Shown: positions 10,824 through 23,077 of the stretch, piece after piece | Numbering within the stretch: position 1 is the stretch's first letter | How the letters are laid out: every line of letters starts with the position of its first letter | The notes under the pieces: model-generated | Told to the model about the DNA's origin: nothing | What the model saw: only the letters and a program-made list of their open reading frames with translations | Database searches by the model: none | Position numbers and translations under genes: made by a program | Source: Tragulus kanchil | Taxonomy: Eukaryota > Chordata > Mammalia > Artiodactyla > Tragulidae | DNA length: 64,000 nucleotides | Assembly: GCA_022376925.1 (NCBI GenBank) | Contig: JAIOJX010000032.1 | Span: forward strand, 176,501,479-176,565,478 | Direction of reading: 5' to 3'

Positions 10824-11530
10824 AACCAGCTGGAAGGTTTATCCAGAGATATGTTTACTTGAGGGGTCTCACCGTCACCCCCAGCCCCACCCTGGGATGT
10901 GTCTGGTTCTCAGGAATACCAGAAACCCCCTGTCTCCCAGCTGGTGACCGCAGCATGGAGAAGGGTCTGGGTATCCGGAGGAGGAGAGGAAGAGCTCCTC
11001 CCTTTCCTGCTCTCTCCTCCTCAGACAAAGACAGTCCAGAGTTTTCCAGTGTGGAGAATGAGCCTAGGGTGAGCAGCGTGTCATTTCTCTGTAATTCCAG
11101 TCACTTTGAAAGGCCAGCCTGGGATCAGCAGTGGCCAACGGGAAGGAATTTTAGCTTCTGCAAGTCCAGTGTGTCAGCGGTGGAGCAATCGAGTTACCTA
11201 AGCCTTGCTGACCACCAGAAATGTCCACAATGATGGGCGTATCCCACGCACCGGTCTATGCAAGCATGCACACTCTACAATACACCACGCAGTGCAGACA
11301 GTGCAGGAGCCATGAGCATGCGGGGTCATGAGTGTCTTGGCAGTGCCACTTTACTGTAACCCAGGCATGGAACGTTTAGCTTAATTTAAATGGCCACACA
11401 TGGTTAGGGACTATCCATAAACAGCGGTTTGAGAGAACCTTCCCCATTTCAACAGATTTCCATTCTCACCATTTTCATATTCAAAGCTCAGAGCCATGAA
11501 CTGCTTGCCTCACCCAAGGTCCTATCATTG
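10824..11530. other. Single-copy stretch, no recognised gene
   Basis: An open frame of 138 codons (10817-11233, +) crosses this stretch, but it starts in duplicated non-coding DNA, matches no family I know, and has no splice or promoter context. I regard it as chance. Confidence 0.5.
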
Positions 11531-11742
11531 TCGCTGTTGTTGTTTAGTTGCCACGTCGTGTGTGGCTCTTTTGCAACCCCATGGGTTGCTGCCCACCAGC
11601 TCCTCTGTCCATGGGATTTCCCAGACAAGAATACTGGGGTGGATTGCCATTTCCTTCTCCAGGGAATCTCCTCGACCTAAGGATCGAACCCGTGTCTCCT
11701 ACATTGGCAAGCAGATTCTTTATACCACCAGAACAACCCCAT
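11531..11742 (-). mobile_element. Bov-A2-type SINE
   Basis: 'ttgttgtttagttgccacg', 'tgtccatgggatttcccag' and 'tggattgccatttccttctc' identify a minus-strand Bov-A2. Confidence 0.88.
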
Positions 11743-12106
11743 GGTCGTATACTAATTACTAATTACTCAGTTCAGTCCAACACCTCTCCAGACTCTCCTC
11801 CCAACAATATGCAGAGGCCCACAAGGCCTCTGTTTCTAAGCTCACCTTTGTGATCTGGGGGTATTGGGATGATAGTGCAGGATGGGAGATTTTGGCAGGG
11901 CCGGAGGGGAGCAAGGAGAGCCTGGTCTGGGCCTAAGCAGGGAGCGCAGGCAGAGAGGAGAGGTGGATTCCAAAGAAACTCTAGGCATGGACTATGGACT
12001 CGGATGCCAGGGAGTGCGGGGAGGAAAGTGACCCGGAAGGTGGGATCCTGGATCCTGAAGGGTCTGGCTCATCACGCTGAGGCCCTCGGACTCTGTACTA
12101 AAAAGG

Positions 12107-12275
12107 GTGTGTGCTTGTGGACGCTCTGGGCTGCAGTTCGCCAGACTCCTCTGTCCGCGGATTTTTCAGGCAAGAATACTGGAGGGGCTGCCATTTCCTC
12201 CTCCAGGGGCTAGTCTCCTCTGTGTCCTGCACTACAGACAGATTCTTTAGGGGCCGAGCCACCAGAGAAGCGCTT
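12107..12275 (-). mobile_element. Bov-A-type SINE, diverged
   Basis: 'caggcaagaatactggagg', 'gccatttcctcctccagggg' and 'gagccaccagagaagc' give a truncated, diverged minus-strand element. Confidence 0.78.
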
Positions 12276-13477
12276 GTCCTAAAAGGAACAGCGATGCCCT
12301 AGAGCAGGAATTCTTAACGCTTTAGGGGCCAGGGAGCTGTGACCTTTCTCCTCCTCCAACACTTTGGCACACAATTTCCAAACAACATCATGGACCCCAG
12401 ACAGTCCATTCTTGGAAGATCTGAACCAAGAGAGTGAAGCTGTCACAGGGCCACTCCCTGAGCCAGTGAAGGAGGCAGGAGTGAGGTAGGGGCGGTCCCC
12501 TAAGATGCTGTAGCTTGAGACTCAGTGTGTTGGCACGGGGCAGGCTGACCCAGCAGCCAGCCAGCAGCCAGTGGATGTCTCCTGGAACAGAAAGGGGCCT
12601 GTTTCCTCTCCCTCCAGCAGCCATTGGGCCTCCAAATAACCTCACTCCCTGTCCTCAGGTGTGCCTTTGAGTCTGTTTTCAAAAGTGAAACTGTTGGGGA
12701 CCACCCATCACAGCACAGGTTTGACCCATCCAGAGGCCCTTACCCACAACGTCTGAAAAATAGGCTGCCCCATCCAAGGTGGCCTGAGAAGAAATTCTTC
12801 CTTTATTGATTTTGGTTTGGGCAGGCTCCATCTTCCTTGTTCATTTCTTGTGTCTCCTGCGTTCAAAGACGGTGAAATGAAAGTATTAATCAAAATTTTA
12901 CAAATGGAGCAAACGTGTCAGGAGCCTCGGGCTGCACTGATTCCTTCCAGCAGGTCTGGCCCCTTCCTGGGGGGCAGCGGGGCCGTGGAGGCCGTGAGGG
13001 CCATGGGAGGGAAGCACCCCTCTCCTCCTCCCTGAAGCACCAGCTTCACCAGCGGGACCCATTTTAATTAATCCTCAGTTACTGTTGAAATTGCATTGTC
13101 CCCAGGGGAGCCCCAGCTAAGCAAGAATATTATTTTAAACATACACTGTAAACAACATGGGTTCTCTGGGGAGTCCCTGAGTGCCATGGCCTTGACCCTT
13201 TCCCTGTCAGATTCAGAAGCTACTTAATTTTTTTTTTGTATCTCCTAAACCAAACATTTTGCACTTTACCCTTTATCTGCTGGGCTGATTTTCTAAGACT
13301 AAAGGGAAAAGGTCACAAGAAAAGAATCCCCAACAAGGCTGAGTATCTTAGCTCTCTTATAAGACGATTGCTCAGAACTTACTTAATATATCATCAGTTA
13401 AACTGTAATATACTTAACACTTGTACAGTGTCTGGTACTGTTTTAAACTACACACACACAATCCCCTATACACAACC

Positions 13478-13480
<3 letters not shown>
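12276..13480. other. Single-copy stretch, GC-richer, no recognised gene
   Basis: About 1.2 kb without an identifiable repeat. It contains GC-rich patches (12900-13030) and an AT-rich 'attttaattaatcc' near 13063. There is no coding signal I can support. Confidence 0.5.
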
Positions 13481-13522
<42 letters not shown>

Positions 13523-13553
13523 ATGCATATGCACACACACACACACACAGACA
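13481..13553. repeat. Compound TA/CA microsatellite
   Basis: A (TA)n tract (13481-13513), a TATG-like bridge, then (CA)n (13531-13549), lying immediately before a Bov-tA. Confidence 0.95.
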
Positions 13554-13557
13554 AGTA

Positions 13558-13765
13558 TGGGCTCCCCAGGTGGTTCAGTGGTAAAGAATCTGCCTGCCAA
13601 TGCAGGAGACATAGGTTTGATCCTGTGTGGGGGAGATCCCCTGGAGAAGGAAGTAGCAACCCATTGCAGTATTCTTGCCTGGAGAATTCCATGGAGAGAG
13701 GAGCCTGGTAGGCTACAGTCCATGTGGTCACAAAGAGTCAGAAACGACTTAGTGACTAAACATCA
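13558..13765 (+). mobile_element. Bov-tA SINE, full length
   Basis: tRNA-like head with 'gtggttcagtggtaaagaat' and 'tgcctgccaatgcaggagac', then a Bov-A body ('attcttgcctggagaattcc', 'gtcacaaagagtcagaaac'). Confidence 0.92.
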
Positions 13766-13779
13766 TTTATTTATTTAAA

Positions 13780-13925
13780 CTTTGACAACCATGTGATGCT
13801 GGGTTAATTATTAATCTGACTTTATAGAGATGGGAAGAGCAGAAAGCTTAAGTAATCTGCCCCAAATGTCATGGCAGGTAAATGACAGACCCAGCTTTGT
13901 ACACACACAGGGTGACCTCAGGATC
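13780..13925 (-). mobile_element. MIR SINE, antisense, diverged
   Basis: 'actttatagagatgggaaga', 'cttaagtaatctgccccaa' and 'atgacagacccagctttg' follow the reversed MIR core. Confidence 0.55.
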
Positions 13926-14906
13926 CATATTCTTAGCTACTACATGATAGTTAACATTTTATTCTTTCCAAGTCCTGGATTTTATTCAATCTTTTGCAAG
14001 AATCTGATCCAAATGCAGTTCAACCCACATGTCCTACAGGCTGTCATTAGAAGGTTAAATGCACACAACTGATTTTTTGGTATTGTCCTCTATTTTTTTC
14101 CCCTTTCCACCTACAATTACTTAATTGCATACATAATTACTTGCATGGGAAATTGGTTCCCTAGCATCAGACCAGCAGTGAGGAACTTAAGCGGATGACC
14201 TCTCTCAAGGTGGGATAGATCATTCAAAACTAGCTGCTTTCTTTGGAATTCTGTAAAAAAAATAAAATAAAATAAAATGACCTGCTTTCTTTTCAAAGGG
14301 CTGGAGAAAGGATATGGAGAGTGCTTTCCCCCAGAGGCTCCCCTGGGATGGTTGTGAACTTGGCAAACTTGTTCAGAATTACCCCGAAAGAGCAATTTGT
14401 TCCCTAGCAAAACAGGATAATTGTCTGGGGCAGACCCGAGGCTGCTGGTGCACAGGTCACCCGAATGGGTGGGAGCACACTCTCCAGCGAGACTGTTTGG
14501 GAAACAATTATCTCGCTTCCTTTGCATCAAAGATAGTTCTGCAGAGCCTTGTGCACACACCGAGATCAAATATAGTGTAAGGTCTCTACAGATTCTCTTC
14601 CTTTCAGGAAATTATTCATTGATAAAGCCGCTGGCCCAGACAGCCAGCTTCCTTACAGTAACTGCTCTTTGCTTTCTGAGAAGAAGCCAACGAGGCAGGA
14701 ACTGCGATTGCTCTTAATGATGTCTCTTCCCTTTGGAGAATGGCCTGTCCTCTGCCTAACTTACATCATCTCCAAGACATGGAGAGACAGCACTTCTCTT
14801 TCAAATATATAAAGGAGCGCTCAGTACTCCTTCCCCGAGGGATGATATCACTTTTCAGTTCCAGCTTCTAAGATGTAGAAGGAGAGCTTTGATGGCTGAG
14901 AATAAT
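13926..14906. other. Single-copy stretch with a motif-dense segment
   Basis: No repeat or gene recognised. 14490-14545 packs SOX-like 'aacaat', homeobox-like 'caattat', ETS-like 'cttcct', octamer-like 'tttgcat' and TCF-like 'catcaaag' strings. A regulatory role is conjecture. Confidence 0.35.
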
Positions 14907-17094
14907 TCATTCGTTCTGCACCCATTCAGCACCCACCTGTCCTAGGCAAGGTGCTTGGAGCTAAGTTTTACAGAAGCAGAGGAAATCATTCCTGCCCCCC
15001 ACCATTGTTTCTTGGTCCAAGCACAGTGAAGAGATTGAAACTTATCTATAGCTGATACTGACAAGCTGGACCACGGTGTAGAAAGAGATTCAAAAAGCCC
15101 TTCCAGGCCAGATGGAAAAGTGCACTGTCACCAAATTGTGCCTCATTGGTCCAGGAAATAATAGAGGATCTTCCCTGTGCATCCATCCTCTTGCATTCCA
15201 AGAGCAATCTTAGAGACCATCTAGCCCAACCTTATTATGTTACACTCACAGAAATGGGGATGCTTTTTGGATAAACAGAGACTGTGATGGCAAGAGTTAG
15301 TCAGGCCAAGAAGAATCTAGATTATCTTGCCAAAGACTGTGAGTAAGAAGTGGAGCTGTCAGACTGAAGCTATTCATGCTTAGGAGTCCTGCAATTTCAG
15401 GGAAGTGGGGTCAATCACATAAAGGTCCACCCTGATGAGGAGGCAAGGACAAGGGATCCCAAAGAGCAAGACTGGGCAGCCACATCTACAGCAAATGCCA
15501 GTCCCCTTGAAGATCCCTCTCCCTCCACATTACATATTTATTTTTTATCAATGCTGGTGGCTCCATTGGGAGCTATGGATAGAAAGCATTCAGAAGATAA
15601 GAATATTGTGGCCCTTGATTGGGCAACAGTCAGGGGAAGAGAGAGATTCACAAAGGTCCCTGTATGAATTTCTGACATTTATAGATTCCTTGAACCCTTC
15701 ATGACAACGTATATGAGCAAGAATGTAAAGAGGCCAGATGTCAATTGAATTCCAACAACTTCCCTATCACTGCCCCCCAACTCCCCACTTAGGTAATCCT
15801 TTCAATACATCTTTTCAATCATCTTGCATAGACTGTTTTTATTGATGAAGAAACTGAGAGTCAGCTTAGGAGAGCAACTCTTCCTGAAGGCTGTCATCTG
15901 TCAGACTTCCCACCTGTGCTCCTGCCATGCTTAGAATCCTTTCTCAGGCAAATAGCCCTACAGTTAGAATCCTTCTATGTTCATTCCCATTTGATCATCA
16001 CAAATACCCATTTCACAGATTACCAAACTGAGTAATCATTCGTTCTGCACCCATTCAGCACCCACCTGTCCTAGGCAAGGTGCTTGGAGCTAAGTTTTAC
16101 AGAAGCAGAGGAAATCATTCCTGCCCCCCACCATTGTTTCTTGGTCCAAGCACAGTGAAGAGATTGAAACTTATCTATAGCTGATACTGACAAGCTGGAC
16201 CACGGTGTAGAAAGAGATTCAAAAAGCCCTTCCAGGCCAGATGGAAAAGTGCACTGTCACCAAATTGTGCCTCATTGGTCCAGGAAATAATAGAGGATCT
16301 TCCCTGTGCATCCATCCTCTTGCATTCCAAGAGCAATCTTAGAGACCATCTAGCCCAACCTTATTATGTTACACTCACAGAAATGGGGATGCTTTTTGGA
16401 TAAACAGAGACTGTGATGGCAAGAGTTAGTCAGGCCAAGAAGAATCTAGATTATCTTGCCAAAGACTGTGAGTAAGAAGTGGAGCTGTCAGACTGAAGCT
16501 ATTCATGCTTAGGAGTCCTGCAATTTCAGGGAAGTGGGGTCAATCACATAAAGGTCCACCCTGATGAGGAGGCAAGGACAAGGGATCCCAAAGAGCAAGA
16601 CTGGGCAGCCACATCTACAGCAAATGCCAGTCCCCTTGAAGATCCCTCTCCCTCCACATTACATATTTATTTTTTATCAATGCTGGTGGCTCCATTGGGA
16701 GCTATGGATAGAAAGCATTCAGAAGATAAGAATATTGTGGCCCTTGATTGGGCAACAGTCAGGGGAAGAGAGAGATTCACAAAGGTCCCTGTATGAATTT
16801 CTGACATTTATAGATTCCTTGAACCCTTCATGACAACGTATATGAGCAAGAATGTAAAGAGGCCAGATGTCAATTGAATTCCAACAACTTCCCTATCACT
16901 GCCCCCCAACTCCCCACTTAGGTAATCCTTTCAATACATCTTTTCAATCATCTTGCATAGACTGTTTTTATTGATGAAGAAACTGAGAGTCAGCTTAGGA
17001 GAGCAACTCTTCCTGAAGGCTGTCATCTGTCAGACTTCCCACCTGTGCTCCTGCCATGCTTAGAATCCTTTCTCAGGCAAATAGCCCTACAGTT
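14907..17094. other. Duplicated unit D6, no gene
   Basis: Apart from weak MIR resemblance (around 15800-15890), nothing is recognised. A 90-codon frame at 15435-15704 recurs at 16564-16833 only because of the duplication. Confidence 0.5.
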
Positions 17095-17167
17095 AGAAAA
17101 TCTCTTTCTTATGTTCATTCCCATTTGATCATCACAAATACCCATTTCACAGATTACCAAACTGAGT
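14907..17167. repeat. Tandem duplication D6
   Basis: 14907-16033 recurs at 16036-17167 (offset 1129, rising to 1134 after a 5-base difference near 15967/17097). The copies almost abut, with only about 2 bp between them. Confidence 0.94.
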
Positions 17168-17235
17168 CTTTAAAAAAATTACATAATCACAATCATACAG
17201 CTAGTAAGGACAAAGCCAGTTTTACAATCTGAGAT
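17110..17235 (-). mobile_element. MIR SINE, antisense
   Basis: 'cccatttcacagattacca' and 'tcatacagctagtaaggac' fit the reversed MIR core. A truncated copy ends at 16033, at the D6 junction. Confidence 0.6.
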
Positions 17236-17245
17236 ACACTGCTTC

Positions 17246-18839
17246 TTCTCTTAGCTACAACTGCCTGTATGAGCTTCCAAGGCCAGTGGTGAAAAGCAGA
17301 ACTGTATTTTGCAAAGTAGCTTAGCAATCCCATAGCCAAAGCTGGTTAAAGACAGCTTTCTCAGAATTGCCTCTTGCCTGTCAGGGAATTCACTCATTTC
17401 TGGAGAGGTAAGCTATCACTGTAACCCTTTTGCCTCGTCAGAGTTTTCTCTTTATGTAAATCTCTTGTGAACAAAGAAGGAATATCAGACCATTTAACAT
17501 TGCTCTTATAAATTTTGTTTTCTCTCCTGCATCACAAAAAGAAAAGGAAAAAACAATCATCTGTTCCTTTTGTAACAATGCAGTAAACATAGTCAGAGGA
17601 TATAATTCCTTCTCAAGTGTCTTTCTCTCTTTTGAGCAACACACACAGAAATTAGAATTAAGAGTAGAGAACACCATTTGCAATGAGACCAGGAAATGGC
17701 TACAACCCCAAACCACAAAATATGAAGACTTTCTTCCAGATATAATAAAATGTGAATCCAAATGTGGAAGGTGAGAAAGAGCCAACACAGATCTCCTCAG
17801 ATCTTGGGCAGAGTGCAGTTTTCTCCAAAAGTTGCTTTCATGGCTCTACAAGTGTCCTCGAGGGATCCTTAGACCCTGAGTTGTGGATTAGACACAGAGG
17901 GAAAAACAGAGAAAATAAATAAAGGAGACACAAGAAGGATGTTTGTCGAGATCCAGTTTTGTGTTGCGTAGCATCAAGGTTGGTAGAGGCGAAGGTGGAG
18001 CACAGTTGTGTCATCTCCACTTTCTGAGATTTTGTCTCTTTGTCAAGGATCATTGATGGAGACCAGGTAAGGTGCAGAAGGGAGAGGAAGCCAGAGCTGA
18101 CGCAGCATAACACAAGCATCTGTGGGTCATGTGACTCCATGGGATGCTTACAAGCCACCTGAATGCCAGAACTTAGCATTAGACATCTATCACGACACAA
18201 ACAGACAACCTCAGCCAAATCCAGCTTCCCTTTCTTTTAACAAAATATAAGCCCCAGAAAGGACTGCTCTTATCTGAAGATCAGTAAACACCAGAAAGTA
18301 AGTATCGGGGTGCTCAAAAATTGATGAGAAAAGAACAGGGAGAGAGAAATGACTTCAAATCAGGTAAGAAACATAAATTTAGGAAAGAATAAATCCTGGA
18401 AACGAATGAAGCATTGGGAGACATTGAAGACAAATAGTGTATGGGGAAGATAATTCATGAAAGAGATGTAACCAACTCAAGACGACATGGTTGGATTAAA
18501 TATGAAGAAATTGAGGTCAGGAAAATGGATACAAGAGAAAAATGAAAAGAAGTAAATGGTATATTAGAAATAACCAGAAAAAAATGGAACAATAAACAAG
18601 TTAAAATAGAGACAAGGTCATAGAAAATTCTCTTGGAGAAATGACAGTCCCTTAACTCAAAAAAAAAAGAATTTAGATTACAGAGAAGTTACTACTTAGG
18701 GGAAAGCAATTCCACATAAAGGTAATAATCACTGCGAATCAAGAAGTTAGCATAAGAAGCCATAAGAAAATATCCAATGCTATAAGAAAGCTTAATGTTT
18801 AGATAAAGACTCAAATTTGTTGATTAAAATGTATAGTAC
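17246..18839. other. No recognised feature
   Basis: A-rich sequence. The minus-strand frames at 17438-17788 and 17838-18218 (copy 18935-19315) do not match a family I recognise. Confidence 0.5.
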
Positions 18840-19968
18840 CAGGGGTTTCCTTGGTGGTCAAGTGGGTAAGGTAAAGAGCCAACACAGATCTCCTCAGATC
18901 TTGGGCAGAGTGCAGTTTTCTCCAAAAGTTGCTTTCATGGCTCTACAAGTGTCCTCGAGGGATCCTTAGACCCTGAGTTGTGGATTAGACACAGAGGGAA
19001 AAACAGAGAAAATAAATAAAGGAGACACAAGAAGGATGTTTGTCGAGATCCAGTTTTGTGTTGCGTAGCATCAAGGTTGGTAGAGGCGAAGGTGGAGCAC
19101 AGTTGTGTCATCTCCACTTTCTGAGATTTTGTCTCTTTGTCAAGGATCATTGATGGAGACCAGGTAAGGTGCAGAAGGGAGAGGAAGCCAGAGCTGACGC
19201 AGCATAACACAAGCATCTGTGGGTCATGTGACTCCATGGGATGCTTACAAGCCACCTGAATGCCAGAACTTAGCATTAGACATCTATCACGACACAAACA
19301 GACAACCTCAGCCAAATCCAGCTTCCCTTTCTTTTAACAAAATATAAGCCCCAGAAAGGACTGCTCTTATCTGAAGATCAGTAAACACCAGAAAGTAAGT
19401 ATCGGGGTGCTCAAAAATTGATGAGAAAAGAACAGGGAGAGAGAAATGACTTCAAATCAGGTAAGAAACATAAATTTAGGAAAGAATAAATCCTGGAAAC
19501 GAATGAAGCATTGGGAGACATTGAAGACAAATAGTGTATGGGGAAGATAATTCATGAAAGAGATGTAACCAACTCAAGACGACATGGTTGGATTAAATAT
19601 GAAGAAATTGAGGTCAGGAAAATGGATACAAGAGAAAAATGAAAAGAAGTAAATGGTATATTAGAAATAACCAGAAAAAAATGGAACAATAAACAAGTTA
19701 AAATAGAGACAAGGTCATAGAAAATTCTCTTGGAGAAATGACAGTCCCTTAACTCAAAAAAAAAAAAAAAAATTTAGATTACAGAGAAGTTACTACTTAG
19801 GGGAAAGCAATTCCACATAAAGGTAATAATCACTGCGAATCAAGAAGTTAGCATAAGAAGCCATAAGAAAATATCCAATGCTATAAGAAAGCTTAATGTT
19901 TAGATAAAGACTCAAATTTGTTGATTAAAATGTATAGTACAGGGTTTCCTTGGTGGTCAAGTGGGTAA
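17776..19968. repeat. Tandem duplication D7
   Basis: 17776-18869 recurs at 18873-19968 (offset 1097-1105). The main differences are an A-run (near 18659 versus 19757) and a G-run before the SINE head. The junction falls in similar 'gggtaa(a)gag' strings present at both ends, a microhomology. Confidence 0.94.
18840..18870 (+). mobile_element. Truncated head of CHR-2-like SINE
   Basis: Only the first 30 or so bases ('ggggtttccttggtggtcaa') remain before the D7 junction. The complete element is in the second copy at 19940. Confidence 0.85.
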
Positions 19969-20212
19969 AGAGTCCACCTTGCAGTGCAAGGGGCACTGGT
20001 TCGATTCCCGGCCTGGGAAGGTCCCATGAGCCATGGAACAGCTGGACTGATTTGTTCAGATGCCTAGTCGGAGCTCTGGAACACATGTGCCCAGAGCCAC
20101 TGCTCTGCAACGAGAGAGGCAACTGCAATGGGAGATCCACACAGGCCAAAGAATTAAGATGGATTAAAATAAATGAATAAAAAAAACAATAAAAGAGGCC
20201 AAAATTTTTTTT
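19940..20212 (+). mobile_element. CHR-2-like SINE with 14-bp TSD
   Basis: tRNA-like head ('gtccaccttgcagtgcaagg', 'ttcgattcccggcctgggaa') and a body with 'ggagctctggaacacatgtg' and 'cacacaggccaaagaa'. Direct repeats 'taaaatgtatagta' (19926-19939) and 'taaaatgcatagta' (20213-20226) flank it, with one mismatch. Confidence 0.85.
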
Positions 20213-20226
20213 TAAAATGCATAGTA

Positions 20227-20403
20227 TGCAGTGGGGTAAGGAGACTTTGATGATCTAGAGGAGTGGACTGGATGAGGGAGAGGGAGGCTCAAGAGGAAAG
20301 GGATAACTATACACATAGAACCAACTTACATTGTCGTAAAGCAGAAACTAGCACATCATTGTGAACAAGTATACTCCAATTAAAAATATATTGATTAATT
20401 TTA
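20227..20403 (+). mobile_element. L1 3' end, sense
   Basis: 'gagagggaggctcaagagg', 'gtcgtaaagcagaaactagc' and 'gtatactccaattaaaaata' follow the ruminant/L1MA-type 3' UTR end. Confidence 0.75.
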
Positions 20404-20676
20404 GGGGCTTCCCTGGTGGTCCAGTGGATAAGGACACTGCCTTGCAGTGCAAGGGGTGCCAGTTCTATCCCTGGCCTGGGAAGATCCCATGTGCTGCAGA
20501 GCGGATGGACAGATGTGTCCAACTACTGAGCTGGAGCTCTGGAGTGCATGCCGCCAGAGCCGGTGCTTTGCAGCGAGAGAGGCCACTGCGATGGGAGGTC
20601 CACACAGGCCAAAGAACAAAGATCGATGAAAACAGATAAATGAAAGACCAATAGAAGTGGCCAAAATATATATATA
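20404..20676 (+). mobile_element. CHR-2-like SINE with perfect 14-bp TSD
   Basis: Same family as 19940-20212 ('cactgccttgcagtgcaagg', 'ggcctgggaagatcccatg'). The direct repeat 'attgattaatttta' occurs at 20390-20403 and 20677-20690. It inserted into the tail of the L1. Confidence 0.9.
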
Positions 20677-21009
20677 ATTGATTAATTTTAAAAGTACGCA
20701 GTAGGTCCCAAGGTACCAGGGAAAAATTTGACAGGGGTGAAAAATGTCAAGATATATAAAGTGTACTGAATAAGGCTGAAGACTGAAAGCTATGAACATC
20801 TAGAAAGAAACAAGAAAAATAAGCTTGTTACCAACAAAGAAGAAGGTAAGCAAGTTCACTGTAGGTTTCTCTATAACAAAATAATGCAATGCAATGTAGG
20901 CATTTCCCCTCATCTTCTCTACCTCTCTCAGGGTCCCTTCCTGAATTGATAGATTCAATACATTCTAACATTCTAATTTTCTAAATTAATTCCCCCCTTC
21001 ATTAAAATA

Positions 21010-21225
21010 GGGCTTCCCTGATGGCTCAGAGGTAAAAAAGCTACCTCAAATTCAGGAGACACAGGAGACTTGTATTCAATCCCTGGTCAGGAAGATTCCC
21101 TGGAGGAGGAAACAACAACCCACTCCAGTACACTTTTGCCTGGAGAATCTCATAGACAGAGGAGCTGGCAGGCTACAATCCACAGTCACAAAGAGTTGGA
21201 CACAACTGAAGTGATTTAGCACACA
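21010..21225 (+). mobile_element. Bov-tA SINE with 14-bp TSD
   Basis: 'ggcttccctgatggctcaga' head, 'tttgcctggagaatctcata' and 'cacaaagagttggacacaac' body. 'ccttcattaaaata' (20996-21009) and 'ccttcagtaaaata' (21226-21239) flank it, with one mismatch. Confidence 0.9.
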
Positions 21226-21239
21226 CCTTCAGTAAAATA

Positions 21240-22469
21240 TATCTTCCTCCTAAGCAATATTATCCAGTGTCCTTCATATATGAGATTCATGCACAAAATT
21301 TTTCAAAAGTGAAGAACTTGAGAAATTAGCCTTTCCAGGGAGAAGAGTGGGTAAGGGAAAATCAAAATAAAGACTTTAGAAAGAGAAAAAATTTAAAGGG
21401 CCAGTACTAAGAATTAAATCTATTCAAACATTGACCTAAGAATGAGGAACTCTGGGATTTATGATTACGGAACAAAATACACATGTCGTAATCCTTAGCA
21501 ATATAAAAACAATAAAATAGCTGAGGAGTCCTAAAGAGAGTGAAAAAGTAGAAGTAAATGTGTTTGCACAAATGTTTTCATCCTTCATGGCAAAGAATAA
21601 ATGAACAATATCTAAAAGTCATAGTATTTTTTAAAAAGAATCAACTAGTAAAATACCAATGATTCCTAACTTCTAATTGTTTTTTACCTTTTTTCTGGCA
21701 ACTGAACCTGGATATTAGGGGCTAATCTAAGGTGTTTACCTATCTTACATATAATAATATTATGTAGTAATATGAGCTGTTGAAAGACACTGAATTGTAG
21801 TTCAACAATGATCTGTTTCACAGTATTTTTATTTCATATGTAAGTAATTTCTAAAATTCTAAAAATTGTATGTATAGTGAATGTGACATTTTACTAAAAT
21901 AATTGCCACCTATATATCCATCTAACTATATAGCTTTTTTATGTATGGGTATACATTGACAGAGGTTTAAAAATATATTAACTTCTGAAAATCACTTTTT
22001 AGATTAAAATATTTTGTAATTTAATTATTGTGTCTTTACAGTTTTTTGTGTTGCTTTAATTTTTATATTATGAAAATGCATGCTTTTTATTAAACAGTGA
22101 AATGATTCTGAAAATCCAAGAATGATTAATTGGATTAATCAGTTGAATATTGGCTACTGGATGTGAATCACCTCTATTATACTAGACATTCTAGCTGACC
22201 CTGAGAAGAACATCCATCCTTCCAGGTAATTAAGGAGAAAGGCGAGATGAAGACTCATGATGAGCAGAACATAGACAAAGTGATGGCCCTTGAGTTTAGA
22301 GAGGGGACAACATTTTCATGATGTCAATAAACCTTGAGCATGGATCACACATTGGAGAACAAGGAGGTCCCAAGAGTGTGTTCAGTACACATTTGAATCA
22401 TGGGTATACACAAGCAAATTTGAAAAGACAGTAATGTAGGACAAGATGGAGTGGAAACAGTTCAACGGG
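21240..22469. other. AT-rich single-copy stretch
   Basis: About 1.2 kb of A/T-rich DNA (most extreme at 21640-22130) with no repeat or gene that I recognise. Confidence 0.5.
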
Positions 22470-22775
22470 ACATTGTGGGGAAGAAATAGGGAGGGGGAGG
22501 CATGGAGGGAGCAACACAGAAACCTATACTGTCATGTGTGGAAAAGATAGTTATTGTCATTGTGCTAAGGGAATAGGATGCTCACAATGGCATGGGGCGA
22601 TGGTCCGGAGGGGTGGGAAGGGGGGAACTGGGGGGGTAGGAACCAGGGATATGCATATGACTGATCTGGGAACATACATGTCTGTGAACAACAAAACTCT
22701 GAAAAACCTTTCAAATAAAGAAAAAAAAAAAGAATAAAATAAGCAAACCACAAAAGAAAAAAAAAAAAAAAGAAA
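22470..22775 (+). mobile_element. L1 3' UTR fragment with A-rich tail
   Basis: Follows the L1 3' end layout: 'gcaacacagaaacctatac', a G-rich stretch (22604-22640), 'atatgcatatgactgatctg', then two A-runs. Diverged and 5'-truncated. Confidence 0.65.
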
Positions 22776-23077
22776 CATTCTCTTCAAGGTTAATTATCAC
22801 AGAAAGTTGATTGAGGAAACCCAGAATGCCAGGTTGAGTGGCTTTCCATCTTGCTTACTTTGCTGAGGCTCAACTGGCCTTCCAGCATGCACCTCCTGGC
22901 CCCTCTCTGTAAAAACTTCTTTCTTAAAAAAATAAATAGAAAAATCAGCATTTCCTCCTTGTTCTGTGTGAAGTTTAGAACAAATATTGTTTGCAAGATA
23001 AACACAAGGAAATAAATCTTCTCACAGAGCCATTTTGGGTAATTAAACATTGATTGGATTGGATCATTCCCAGAAAG

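Noticed and set aside
10817..11233. 138-codon plus-strand frame as a candidate gene
   Set aside because: No known motif, the start lies in duplicated non-coding DNA, and there is no promoter, splice or Kozak support.
13558..13640. tRNA gene
   Set aside because: The tRNA-like box sequences are the head of a Bov-tA SINE; the same holds for the CHR-type SINE heads.
14117..14569. 150-codon minus-strand frame
   Set aside because: Low-complexity stretch at its centre (A/T run 14256-14278), no recognised domain, and it overlaps a plus-strand frame of similar length. Most likely chance.
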